Source of the DNA: Coptis chinensis
Lineage: Eukaryota; Streptophyta; Magnoliopsida; Ranunculales; Ranunculaceae
Direction: 5' to 3'
Assembly (NCBI GenBank): GCA_015680905.1
Contig: CM027380.1
Span: 13,472,001 to 13,536,000, forward strand
DNA: 64,000 nucleotides
Notes under the pieces: generated by a model
The model's input: the letters and a program-made list of their open reading frames with translations, nothing else
Database searches by the model: none
Told to the model about the DNA's origin: nothing
Shown: positions 12,395 through 23,600 of the stretch, one piece after another
Position numbering within the stretch: position 1 is the first letter of the stretch
Layout: every line of letters begins with the position of its first letter
Program-made: the position numbers and the translations under genes

Positions 12395-12745
12395 AATAGC
12401 ACACAAAATCTTACGGTTGATGCATATCATCTGCAAAAAATTTAAAAAAATACTTTTGACGATCAACAACAATTATATGAACAACAGCTTTACAAACCAA
12501 TATTTCTTCCATATCAAAACAGTAAAACCAAAATATTACCTTGATGTTATCAAAATGTCCTCCACGTAGATTCTTAAGCCTAGATTTCGCCATTCTTTCA
12601 CCAAAACAAAGTTTCTGTTTTCAAAATGAAGAACAACAACTAAGAAAACAAGATTACTAATAACACAATATCTCTTCAAGTCAATAAACATTACCTTGTA
12701 GTCAATATAATCATCATCACGTCCAAGTTCTTTGCTAGTCTTCAT
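12395..12745 (-). pseudogene. three in-phase mini-exons of an unidentified gene (CACTA cargo)
   Basis: Reading the minus strand, ATG at 12743-12745 opens MKTSKELGRDDDYIDYK (exon 12745-12695) and ends CAAG|GTAATG. A second exon (12614-12540, 25 codons, including MAKSRLKNLRGGHFDNIK) follows an AACAG acceptor and ends CAAG|GTAATA. A third (12430-12395, MICINRKILCAI) follows TTTGCAG and ends ATT|GTAAGT. The lengths 51, 75 and 36 are all multiples of three, so the exons join in phase. That is more than chance usually gives, but the peptides are short and I do not recognise the protein. It may be the 5' part of a transposon gene of the TNP1/TNPA kind (the peptide is basic) or captured host sequence. 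No continuation was found to the left. Confidence 0.4.
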
Positions 12746-13174
12746 TTTTTGTTTTTTAAGGATAGAAGAAAACTATGAGGATATTGAAAACTTTAATGAT
12801 ATCAGTGCGAGAATTTTGAAAAAGATTATAATGGAAAAATGGACGAACAAAATGATAAACATGAAGTTGTGAATAAAAGACGTCTCCAATTAGAAGAAAG
12901 AAGATACGGTCATAAAGATGAACGAAAGAAAATAAGAGATTGCCCACTACAAGATGAATAAGAGTTGATGAAGTAGAGAAACAGTAAGAAGTTAAAAAGA
13001 AGTAGGAAGTAATGAGTATAGATACAAGGAAGATAAGAAGGTACCCAAAACGTTGATACAAGGTGTACGAGACCATTTTCTCATTAACCTGAAATATATA
13101 TATATCAATCAATAGAAAAATGACTTAACCGAAATTCCGAAAAAGAAAAAAAACTTAAACTTGCCTTATCGAAA

Positions 13175-13357
13175 TTATTTGGTACAGTTACTGTTCCGGA
13201 ATTTTGAAGGTACCAAGTGGAAGCAATTGAGAGGTGAAGAAGAAGAAGAAGCCCATAGGAAATCAATGATCAATGCAAATCCAAGAAGAGCTGCCAATAC
13301 TAAGAAGAGCACCGGTTTTGAGGAAATGCTACCTTTCTTCCCGGTTGTTCTAGCCAT
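13175..13357 (-). pseudogene. possible captured first exon of a membrane-anchored protein
   Basis: The minus-strand frame starts MARTTGKKGSISSKPVLF, a short basic head, followed by a hydrophobic segment of about 18 residues (LFLVLAALLGFALIIDFL, residues 17-34) and a serine-rich stretch. This is the layout of a signal anchor of a secretory-pathway protein. A donor-like TTG|GTACC at 13214/13213 would end the exon after exactly 48 codons; an alternative donor lies at 13191. A TTTCAG acceptor near 13093 could start a next exon with VNEKMVSYTLYQRFG. I do not recognise the family. The position inside the CACTA element suggests capture of host DNA, which is inference. Confidence 0.4.
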
Positions 13358-13384
13358 TTATAGGTCTACGCAAATTGGCTGTCG

Positions 13385-13771
13385 GTGTCACCGATGGTAA
13401 GAAGAACACAACACCAAATGACGGCGGGCACCACAGCGAAGACACCGGCACACACCCCACCCAAAGCGGCACCAGACACACTCCACCTAGCAAAGAAGCG
13501 GCACCACACTCACACACCACCGCAACCGCATCCGCATCACCCGGTCCACTTCATTACACCACACCACCGCTTTGCACCACGGTCCACCACCACACCTGCA
13601 CCAACAAAGTCCACACACCGCAAACCACCCGATCCACCACCATACTTTCGCAAACCACCGGTTCACACACTTGCACCACCGATCCACATAATTTTGTGGC
13701 ATACGGCAAGGGCAAATCAGTATAACGAGCCTACCAGTCTAACCGCCAATAGATCGAGGAAAGCACTTTAA
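13385..13771 (+). repeat. C-rich, CACC-rich low-complexity tract
   Basis: About 390 bases are unusually C-rich on the + strand, with many ACCACC, CACACC and CCGCA runs. Several frames stay open because the composition avoids stop codons, giving His/Pro/Thr-rich nonsense. It lies just upstream of the minus-strand ATG at 13357, so it could be upstream sequence captured along with that exon. Confidence 0.6.
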
Positions 13772-13858
13772 CTATTTAATCATTAGTTAATTATAATCAA
13801 ATGCTTTTAATTTGATATCAAGCTCGGTACCTCAAACGTATCTCCTCTGTTGTAGTCT

Positions 13859-14044
13859 CTATTGCATCATCATCGGTGGTAACCAAGAAGGCAACTTAGA
13901 TCCATTGAATTCAATACCGAGCATTTCTGCGGCAATCGACATGCGGTACAACAAAGCTGAGCCACCATTTCTTGGAGGAATAAAGAGAAAGAAGAGAACC
14001 AATACCAGACTCGAGACAAATACATTAGCATCCAACAAAGGCAC
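13859..14044 (-). pseudogene. short hydrophobic open frame, unidentified (CACTA cargo)
   Basis: The minus-strand frame opens MPLLDANVFVSSLVLVLFFL and continues to a Pro/Met-rich end at 13859, 61 codons. The first 22 residues are strongly hydrophobic, then comes a polar segment with SALLYRMSIAAEMLGIE. It reads more like real coding than the surrounding noise, but I do not recognise it and no splice context is clear. It could belong with the exon-like frames at 13357 and 12745 or be a separate captured piece. Confidence 0.25.
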
Positions 14045-14075
14045 ATTCCGAAGTTGCTCACTACTTCTTTACTAA

Positions 14076-14998
14076 GAATGTAGAAACACTGAACTAATTT
14101 CCAACAAGTGAATTAAGCACTAAAAAAGTGATAGCATCATTAATTCATCATTCCATCACATGTACTGACTACAAAAGTTCCTGATGCAAACATCATTTCC
14201 TGTAAGACTAGGGGAATCAATTGGGAATCTGATGTCCAATGTCAAAGGTCGTTAAAATACCATATTACCAAATAATCACATTGAACCACATCATTCTACA
14301 ATACCTCTTTTCCAATAAAATATCAAGACTTAACAAAAGTTTTAGGCCAAATCGAGAACAATATACTACAACCCGATGAATTAACGACACTCAAAAAGAC
14401 TTGATGGGAATTCACCTCTATGCTTCAGTTTTCATCTTCTTGTTCAAAGACTATTTGGACGAGAACATACAACACCCTCAATACATACCACATATTCAAG
14501 CCTCAACTCATTTACAGCAGAATGGTCGGGGAAATTCATCGGGAAGTGTAGTAACACGAAACAATCACTAAATTTACTTAAATATAAAATAATCTAGCTT
14601 GAAAACAATGAAAAGTGAAAAACTCGCTGAACAATGCGGGGTATGATCTCGATATTAACAAATGTAACACCACCATGAATTCTATGATCTCGAAACAGTG
14701 AATTGCAAAACCCAAAATCAACTAATAAAAAAATAACCAAATTGAACGACCATTGTTTTCAATTTCAGAGAAATTGAGAGAGAGAACCAGTATTTAGGGA
14801 TTGAGGAGTGCGAAAATTAGGGATCGACCATTCTTCTTTCTTTGATTGAAGAGTGCGAAAATTAGGGATCTTGAGATAATGCGGCGGTGAGAGAGAGAGA
14901 GAGAAGAGAAAAAAAAAATTATGTTTTATATTTCGATATTTTTGGTTCGATATTTTTGGTTTCCCTCTGTTTGCGAAATTTTTAAGTTTGTAACACTT
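14076..14998. other. CACTA interior, right end, no recognised gene
   Basis: AT-rich DNA without a convincing frame. A small direct repeat, GAGTGCGAAAATTAGGGATC, occurs at about 14806 and 14851, and a GA-rich run (GAGAGAGAGAGAGAAGAG) lies at about 14888-14911. The open frame at 14765-15004 on the minus strand is made of these repeats. Confidence 0.4.
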
Positions 14999-15130
14999 CT
15001 CCAACGCTTTTTAAGCGTTGGCAATTAATTCCGGAAATTCACCCAAATAAAGCAACGCTTTACAACATTACCAACGCTTATTTAACGTTGGAAACTTACT
15101 AACGCTAAATAAGCGTTGCAAATCAAAAAA
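14999..15130. repeat. right subterminal repeats of the CACTA element
   Basis: Units such as CCAACGCTTTTTAAGCGTTGG (palindromic, near 15001) and ACGCTAAATAAGCGTTGCAAA (near 15101) mirror the array at 9379-9690. They stop about 25 bases short of the right terminal inverted repeat. Confidence 0.8.
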
Positions 15131-15926
15131 GGTGCGTGTTGCAAATATCCTATTATGGTGTAGTATAGGGAGCTATTCTTACTGACTCGGTAAGAATTAT
15201 ATATATTCACTCTATTTTAGAGAAGTTTATATTAGTTATATACTTATTTAGGATTAAGTCGATTGATGAACGATTGATAAGGAACACCCTCGTAATTATT
15301 TCTAGATTTAAGGTGAATTGAAGAGTGGAGTTTGTTTGTAGTTGGAGTTGGGAAAAATCTTAATCGTTAGTAGAATTGATAGGATTGGTATTGACATAAA
15401 GGCCGCGGAGACCGTCAGAGTAACAGTGCTAGAAAAGGCATGTAGCGCTGTTGACAGTAGTTATAGGAAAAGATATCGGAAATCAAATTTTTAGCGTCGA
15501 GATTCTTCTCGACTTACGTTAGATAAGAATTTCGCATTCGTTCGATAAATTCTAATAACCTACGTGTATATGATGTTATAGGAGGAATTACGAGTGGATT
15601 CGGTTAAGCGGGCTCGATTCGGTTAAGTGGGCTTGAGGAGAACGGAGCTTGCTAAGGTTGGAACCTACATACCAATATATAGCATGCTTATTTTCATGCA
15701 TGATTTGATTTGTTTAAATTGGTAATAGATTGTTTGCGTATCAACCATGCATGTATATATATGATATTCATGTTTTGCATTGTAGTTTTCCTCGATATAA
15801 ACTAAGTATATGGATAGCTTTTGTATGAAAAGAAATGAGTTTGTTAAAAGAGTAAAACTGGTTTTGGGAAGGGTTCTCGTCTCTTGTTTCAGTAAGGAGA
15901 CAGAAAGATGGATTTTGTAATGCGGG

Positions 15927-18900
15927 TGTCACGCCCCGAGACCCAACACACATCCCGAGGACGTGGAATGAATCTCGAGGCCGACACCTATCCCGATTCT
16001 ACCGAAATTTCGGCAGAGTTTCCTTTGTTTAATCGACGTTCGTAAACCCTAAAAACCTGTCATAAACCTGTCATAATCCCTGGACATCTCATAATTCATT
16101 CTTCCAACCATATATATATAAACCAACCTTCTAAACAACATCAAATCCCATCCACCAACTATGTAAGTGTAACTGCTACTTAAATACATCAAATATTACA
16201 TCAAAATGGCCTAACTCACTATATATACAACCAAGGAACTAGCCTCTTACTATACAACCAAAAGAAAAGAACTATGCTCATTATATACAGCAAAAGAATA
16301 ACCTAGCTTATCTCTATACAGCCCCAAAATATAAACTTGACTCTGTCTCTCGTAAAGCATAAGGGAATCCTCCCAAATCCCCATAACCCTCATTGCTAGG
16401 GTTAGGAAAAGCCTCCTCCCGAAACAAATGCTGAAATGTTAAGTAGGATGAGCAACAACGATGCCAGTGAAACACACATAACCAATACTAGACTACTTAT
16501 ACAAAACATTTAAAACATGCGGGTTTTATAATAATATCCAAATATCGCGGACTATACAATAAATCACTAGCTAGCATAAATCATATCGGTATGCTTCTTT
16601 AATATTCAAAATATAGTTTTCACAGTCATCATACAACTATTGTGGCCGCTGCATCCTATTAGAATGGTGAGGTACGACCGGGTAATTTCTCCCCCGACAC
16701 AGGCAATCTCGGTTCAGTACTTCCCGGTGTGAACCATGCACCGTTGTTTTCCTAATTTTACCGGCAGGGAGCTGAAATGCCGTTGTTGTGTTCGTACACA
16801 CAAAATCCCCAAAGCTTTTAGGGCTCAGGTGGGCCCTGTGACAACGACCCCCATACGGGCTGTCCCCTAACTTACGGTGGTCAACCGTTCGACGATCAAG
16901 TAGATCGCTCAAGATCCTCGACACATCCAGGAGTGGACTAAACTCTCACTCCTCGCGTCTAAACCTCATTGAGGTAACATGTAACCCCACACAAGCTAAT
17001 CACCATACAGCATGACACGTACAAGCATGGTTATCTAGAAAAGTAGAAAAGGAATTCCCGGACTACATCCAGTGATGCATCCCTTTAAAGGTGGCCCACC
17101 ACCTCGAAAGATGTACACCACCGGTTGGAATCCTAGAGTTTAACTGCGGAAATCTCCGAATGCGACAACAGTTCCTTCTTTATAGGAATTCACAGTTCCT
17201 TTTCTAAATCCCGTCGTGATAAACATAGTAATATCTATATATATATACTCGTATTACCAATTGTTTTCAAATACTCTAGTTACATATCTAGTTTTTCTTT
17301 TAAAACTGTTGATTATATAGGTGTGAGTTCCTGGATTTCCCGAAATCGAGTAGAACAACCTATGACTCCCAAACGGCCAGTCATAGTAAATAACAACCGA
17401 TGATTCCCAAACGGCGAATCATCGTAAATAACACAACCATCCCGGGAACAATCCAGAACCTCCCACCTAGTTACAAACAACCGGGAAATCCTTCCCCAAG
17501 ATTACAAAATCCATCTCTGCGTCTCCATCGGCGGGACAAGAGGCATAAACTTTTCTCCAAAACCGGTTTTCACTTTTAACAAAGAAAACAATTCCTCGCT
17601 ACCCCGATTTTACAGAAAACCCATTTCACGCGAAAGCTATATATATATATAGTTTATAGCGAGGAAATACAATGCAAAACATGAATATCATATATACATG
17701 TATGGTTGATACACAACTATCTATTTCCTAGTTAAACAATTCAAATCATGCATGAAAATAAGCAGGCTATATACTGGTATGTAGGTTCCTACCTTAGCAA
17801 GCTCCTTCTCCTCAAGCCCACTTAACCAAATCGAACCAGCTTAACCGAATCCAACTCCTATAAATCATATAAGCCCAATCGTAAATCTATTAGAACCCGA
17901 AGAAGACAATTAATATTTCCTTTCAACATAAGTCGAAAGAAATAATTACTCGTTGATTATATTAACCACTAAAGTAATTATTAACGATTACCCCTTCTAG
18001 TTACCAAAAGTTTTGTTCTAGACTGCTATAGGCCACCACAAACCGTTCTGAGAATACCGACCGATTGTCGGCGATCGACTATAGGCCATTTCAGTTCTTA
18101 CATATATTTTCTCAAGTAACTTAACCCCTTTAGATGCTTCAGATTCATCTCCTCCCTCCCATCCCCCACAATTTCCATTTGTAATAAGATCCCAATCCAA
18201 TTCCAAATTTCCACTACAACCCATTCCACCCTCTTCGGTTCATATCAAGTCTAATTACAATTACTGTCGTGTTTCTTAACAATCGTGCATTACTGAATCA
18301 AATCCTAAACAAGTTTAGACTAACATAACTTCTTTAAATTAAAGTGAATATAACAATTCTTACCGAGTCAGCAAGCGAAAATCGCTCCTAGCTTGCTGTT
18401 CCACCAAAATCGCTCCACTTTGTCTCCTCCCACAGCTGCTGTCGACCTAACAACCACCCAATTTCAATCATCCTTCATCAATACAACCAAATAGAATGAA
18501 ATCGAGTTCAAATTATTTGATTGAGGCGAAACTAACTCACGTCTTATCTCGATTTCGCTTCGGTATGCTCGAATTCACTTCTACTCCAACAAGCTATTGC
18601 CAAAATACACCCCATTCAATATTTCCATCAATACATCCCCAACTATCGACGTCGAGTTCAAACTAGTTGTTTGGAACAATTAAACTCACCCGGCAGCGAC
18701 GGTACGAAGAAATTCACTAATCTTTCGCGAAACCCGACGCAAATCCAATAATTTTTTTGAATCCCCACGCTTGATTGAGTGTTGTTAGTGATTGGGCGTT
18801 TAAGTTTTTGGGTGGAATCGGTTGAATTTGGGCGATTTGATATTTCTCTCTCCTAGGGTTTAAAGGATTGAGAAATTGGGGAAGATGGGTGCGATTTGGG

Positions 18901-19385
18901 TTGTTTGGTGTGATTTTGGTTTTTGGGCTTTTTTTTTTTTTTTTTTTTGTTTTTTTTTTTTTTTTTTTGCTTGTTATGTTTCATTAAGGCCCAAGCCCAC
19001 CATGACTAAATTAGGCCTAACGTCATACTTAGACTCCTAACCACTAGCGAATTTTGACTTAGCGTCGTAATTATTTTTCCGGCCCATCCCGCTAAGTTTA
19101 ATCTTCTATATTCTATCTCACCACATGCTATAACGATGACCCAATCATGCGTAAGCCGTTAACGTTAACTTCTGCCAACTCGAACGCTAGAAAAACCGCT
19201 AACCGACATTTTGGTCAAATTTTTCAGATAATGATTTGCTTATCTAATAGGCTTAGGAGTCGGAGTTAAGTTTCCTTAAGTTTTGTACGATGGAAATATA
19301 AACCCGACGACCAATTTACATAAATGACCCTAGATTTAATATGAAATTTACAAAAATACCCTTAAAAATAATTCAGGACTTTACA
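15927..19385 (-). repeat. 3' LTR of the Tekay-type element (3.46 kb)
   Basis: In element sense it runs from TGTAAAGTCC (19385) to GGGGCGTGACA (15927). It is bordered upstream by the polypurine tract AAGGAGGGTAGGA. Inside are two 37 bp tandem units with CCCAAACGGC at 17370 and 17408. A long T run (about 18928-18968, broken by a single G) is a likely length-variable homopolymer. The 95-codon frame at 16637-16924 has no support as a gene. Confidence 0.85.
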
Positions 19386-19400
19386 TCCTACCCTCCTTAA
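19386..19400 (-). other. polypurine tract of the Tekay-type element
   Basis: The minus strand reads CTTTTAAGGAGGGTAGGA directly before the LTR start TGTAAAG. Its position and purine content fit the plus-strand primer of LTR retrotransposons. Confidence 0.75.
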
Positions 19401-20303
19401 AAGAAAATTTCGTCCTCGAAATTAAATCATACCTTATTTCTCGAACAATTCTAGATATTGTTGCCTCATATCGGATTCCTTCTCCCATGTTGCTTCCTCC
19501 ACGTTGTGATTTCTCCATAAGACCTTTACCAATGGAATGACCTTTGACCGCAATCTCTTCTCTCTCTCGTGATCTAGGATCTGAACTGGCCTTCCGGATA
19601 GGTAATGTCTTCTTCCAACTCAACGATTCCAAATCGACAACATGTAGTGGATCCGCTCATACTTTGCGTAGCATCGAGATATGGAACACGTTATGGACAT
19701 GTGATAGCTTTTCGGTAGCTCGAGCTTATAAGCTAGCTCGGAGATCTTCTCAATAATCGGGAATGGTCCCACATATCGGTGCAAGTTTCCCTTTCATCCC
19801 GAACCCTCAATGCCCTTCTTCGGAGATACTTTCGAAATACTGTGTCGCCTTCATAAAATTCAAAGGGGCGTCTCGCCTATCTGCATAGCTTTTTCGGCGA
19901 CGACTACGGGCTGTGAGCAACCGATTCCGTATCACTCTAATCTTCGGTGGTGTCACTAACCATCTCTGGCCCCAACATAATACTATCTCGGCCAAAGTCC
20001 AACAGAGAGGTGTTACGCAAGGTCCGCCATACAACGCGTTTCAAAACGGAGCCATACCAATACTAGATTGGTAACTGTTATTGTAGGCAAACTCAGCCAA
20101 TGCCAAATGAGTCTTCCAACTACCCCCAAAATCAAGCACGCAAGCCCGAAGCATATCCTCTATGATTTGGATGACTCTTTCCGATTGCCCATCGGTCTGC
20201 GGATGAAATGCTGTACTGAATTTCAGTTTGGTCCCCAATTCCCTTTGAAGACTTCTCCAAAATGAACCGGTAAATTGAGTACCTCTATCTGAAATTATAG
20301 AGA
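19401..20303 (-). pseudogene. integrase C-terminal half and tail of the Tekay-type element
   Basis: The minus strand encodes the integrase core continuation with FSTAFHPQTDGQSERVIQ, which holds the conserved HPQTDGQ.E block of Ty3/Gypsy integrases, then LALAEFAYNNSYQSSIGMAP, typical of plant chromoviruses. The segment toward 19401 would hold the linker and chromodomain region in intact relatives, but it is too degraded to read with certainty. The piece is separated from the integrase N-terminal half by solo LTR B. Fossil, broken. Confidence 0.8.
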
Positions 20304-21829
20304 GTGGTTATAACACCCCGTGTGTTTCATACGTATTTTTCTATTTAATTAATTAATTTAATTGTTTATTTTAAAAATTCGTCGGATTGGACTTCGGGAT
20401 ACGGGCCCTGGTTTTGGGCCGAGTTCGTGTTGGGCTTGGGGTTTAGGACCCAAGTATATAAACACTTTTCTAGAAAATAGGGTTCGTAAGATAATAGAAT
20501 ATATTAAAAATGGAGGCAGAGAAGTTTCGGGTTTGTCGCATTGGAGCCATGACGAATCGGTCTAGGAGGATTCGGCCGAGTCGTTCATACAGGTGAGTAG
20601 CTATTTTGCTATTTCACCGAATTTGTAGTTTACACCCATCAGCGTATATTGTTTCGTTTTTATACTGTTCATTATCCGGTGGTATTGGAATTCGTGCTAT
20701 TTGTGTTATTAAAATTTTAGTAAATTCCGGATTTGAATTTAACTGTTAAACTGTTGAACTCTGAACTTAAACTGTCGAAAGCTCGACAGAGCTGTTAATG
20801 GCGGCCAGAAATCGCCAGTTTGAATTAAACTTGTTGGTTGGGTTTTGGTTGGAACTTGATTGTTGGTTGTGGGTGTTGGAGTTGGGTGAGGGCTGTCGGA
20901 GTGTGGTTGACACCATCAATGGCGCACGCCATCCTCCGTAAATTTTGGGTGAACCGTTATATTTTTTGGGTTGGGAACTGTTTTGTTGATGGTGGTAGTT
21001 GGGTTGATGTTGGAGTGTATGAGGGCTTGTCGAAATGGGTTTGGATAGAGGCGGTGGAAGCTCGAAGCTCCATTAATGGGCGGGCCGGGGCGCCCTCGAA
21101 GAAATCGTTTTTATGTGTTTGATTGTTTTGTTGATTATTTGATATGGTTGTCGGTGGTTTGATGATGTTTGGTGGTAGTAGGGATGGGCCGGGGTCGTTG
21201 GAAGCTCCCAAAACTCATTACGTTCTAAAAATTTGTAGATCTAGATTGGTGAAGTTTGGATTTTCTTATCTTTTGCGGTGGTTGCCTTTGTTAATGTTGT
21301 TGGGTTTTGGATTTGGAGTGAAACCGATGTGATGAAGTTTGGAATGGGTGGAGGTTTGTAGTGGCCGGATTTTTGGTGGTGGTGGAGGAGAATTGGGGAA
21401 GGAGAAGCACTGTTGAAGGCTTGGGCTTGGGCCTGGGTCGGTTCCAATTTTTGGGCCGGTCTAATTTCATGTGTTGCTTGGGCCGAAATGTTTAAGTTGT
21501 TGGGCCCGGTTTGTTTTAGTTGTTTGGGCCAAATTCTATTAGCTATTTGGGCCCGGTTTTGGTTTTAATTTGTGGACCAGTTTAACTTAACAGTTTTTGG
21601 GCCGTTTCTGATATTGCTTGGGCCAGTCCATATAATTTAATATAGATCCAATTGGGTCAGGTAGAATAAATAAGTGGACTTTTAGACTTAGGGTTAAGGT
21701 TTGGGCTTGGCAAATTGGGTCGAACCATTACCATAGTCACGAGCCGTAAACCATGCACCTTTGACCTTAGCCATGAACCATGGCTATGACTAACATCCAA
21801 ACACGGAAACGCCGGTTTGACTTTGATTA

Positions 21830-22165
21830 GGACGGTTTGACTTTGACCATCGACCGTTGACTTTGACGCTTTGACCATGGGCGGTTGACTTTCACCTTTG
21901 ACTTTGACTTGGGCGGTTTGACTTTGACCATCGAGACCGTTGACTTTGACCTTTGACCATGGACGGTTGACTTTCACCTTTGACTTTGACTTTGACAGTT
22001 TGACTTTGACTAGACGGTTTGACTTTGACCATGACATGTTGAGTTTGACCTTGACCATGACATGTTGATTGACCATGACATGTTGAGTTTGACCTTGACC
22101 ATGAGGTGTTGACCTTTGTATTGATTGGTTTGACTTTATTTGTTGACCGTTGACTTTGACCGATG
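21830..22165. repeat. GTTGACTTTGACC minisatellite in solo LTR B
   Basis: Repeated units built on TTTGACTTTGACCATGACAT with lengths of about 18-30 bases. It is the reverse-complement counterpart of the array at 5272-5625. A 179-codon frame on the opposite strand (21657-22196), rich in VKVK, is produced by this repeat and is not a gene. Confidence 0.85.
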
Positions 22166-23299
22166 ATTTGTGAATGTTGACTTTTCCTTTTTTCATATGT
22201 TTGTTTATATGTATATATATATAGTAATAAAATACTTTCGGATATTGTATAACTTGGTTGGTAAATTATCTAATTTAGATTTTGACGTGAGTAGTGTGTA
22301 AAGCATATTGGGCTTTGATTGTGGGAATGGATTGTTTAATTGTACCACGCTTTTTATGTGTATATTATATGGACACATATAGTAATAAAATCTTTGTGGA
22401 AGCTTGTATAACTTTGGTTGTCATTATCTAAGAAAGATTTGACCTTGATGATTGGGTATTTTTGTAAAACATAAGAAAGTAAGTTATGTGTGTTAGCTTT
22501 TTAACGCAAAAAGCCTTGATGCATTTGGACACCTGTGGAAGCGTTGCCAGGTCATTAGGAAGATAGTCCGTCGAAATCTAGTTCTGTGAATATTAGGATT
22601 TTTACCGTTTTCGACCTAAGTTTTCTTTTTAGATGGGCTAAGGTTGGGACTTCGAGTTCTACATGAAAAAGTATATCTAAATACCTTAGTTTCTAAATAA
22701 TTAAGTTACATGTCATTTGGATGAATGTAGAAAAAAAAAACCTTAGCATTGATTATGTGGGTGATAAGAACTACGAAGGCTTGATTCCAATCTTAAAAGA
22801 TTTGGATCGTTAAAGTGACTTTGAGCAAAAGTGCACCCACTACACTATATCTATAATATATATATTAGTTTGTGTGATAACTATGTGATTATGTTAGAAA
22901 TTATCTTTGTTTTGATACTACATAAATATATATGTGGGAGATAGAAGTTGTATATGAATATAGACTTTAGTATATGTGGATATGTTTTAGACATTAGTGT
23001 GTGTGGACTTGAATTTGGGCTAATGAACTATTTGTTTTACGATATTGTATATATGAGTATGGTTAGATAAATTGTATTTGTTTGATTATAAGTCCGCTTT
23101 TACATTTAATGATATTTAAGTGCTTGATTTGCCTTGACGACGAAAAGTGACTCTTTGAATGTGTGGTCTATTTTGACATGAGTAATGCTAGTATAATTAT
23201 AAGTGATAATAATGTTTTAATGTGTCATCTTTACATCTTTAGAACTCTCCACTCGTGGATTTGGTAATGAAAAGAAATGTTTATGACTTGTGATGTCAT

Positions 23300-23600
23300 G
23301 TGATAGATGGGTATTCATTGAATGTGTCATGAATGACCCGGGTATTCATTGAATGTGCCATGAATGACCCAATCGTTTGGACTGCCCTATAGAGGAACTA
23401 AGGTATTCGCCTTGCGGGATGGTCGTATTCCTTGAATGTACGGGAATGTAGGTTTGGGTATTCCTTGAATGTGGCGGGAATGACTCAGGGCATTTATTGA
23501 ATGTGCCATGAATGGCCCGTTAGTGTTATGATGGGTATTCCTTTGAATGTGGGGAATGACCCAAGGTATTCATTGAATGTGCCATGAATGACCGATATTT
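23300..23600 (+). repeat. GGTATTCATTGAATGTG repeats in solo LTR B
   Basis: Six or so imperfect units of about 30-60 bases share GGTATTCATTGAATGTGCC and ATGAATGACCC or a close variant (TATTCCTTGAATGTG). The array occupies the segment that is absent or much diverged in solo LTR A, so it explains part of the length difference. Confidence 0.7.

Larger units (their letters stand above)
9357..15165. mobile_element. non-autonomous CACTA (En/Spm) DNA transposon, 5.8 kb
   Basis: The left end reads ACTACACCATAACAGG (9358-9373) and the right end, in reverse complement, reads ACTACACCATAATAGG (15164 back to 15149). The match extends to about 25 of 27 bases, through TATTTGCAAC. The outermost bases depart from the canonical CACTA/TAGTG: G at 9357 and A at 15165. 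TAG at 9354-9356 and 15166-15168 fits the 3 bp duplication of the superfamily. The related LTR at about 18390-18400 (minus strand) preserves an approximate empty site, GCTAGGAGCG. Both ends carry GCGTTGCAAA subterminal repeats. I see no TNP2-type transposase frame, so the copy would depend on an autonomous relative. The 5 kb interior is unlike the flanking LTR and carries exon-like pieces on the minus strand, possibly captured host sequence. Confidence 0.85.
8572..15926 (+). mobile_element. old Tekay-type LTR (+), split by a CACTA element, right end missing
   Basis: This LTR starts TGTAAAGACTC at 8572 and aligns, in reverse complement, along 19385 down to about 17495 of the minus-strand Tekay LTR at 15927-19385, at roughly 75-80% identity by eye. 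Its two halves are 8572-9356 and 15166-15926, separated by the CACTA insertion. It stops where the minus-strand element begins at 15927, so its distal part is absent from this junction. It is an older, diverged relative of the neighbouring family. No coding sequence is present. Confidence 0.75.

Noticed and set aside
13375-13771. Two open + strand frames rich in His, Pro and Thr
   Set aside because: The C-rich composition keeps several frames open at once; there is no start context, no splice sites and no family.
16637-16924. 95-codon minus-strand frame
   Set aside because: It lies within the Tekay 3' LTR, and the matching part of the 5' LTR does not keep the frame.
18928-18968. Long T run considered as the tail of a SINE or LINE
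   Set aside because: It is inside the Tekay 3' LTR with no element body or target duplication beside it; a homopolymer expansion is simpler.
21657-22196. 179-codon minus-strand frame with VKVK and SKSK repeats
   Set aside because: It translates the GTTGACTTTGACC minisatellite of solo LTR B; there is no protein logic and no conservation in LTR A.
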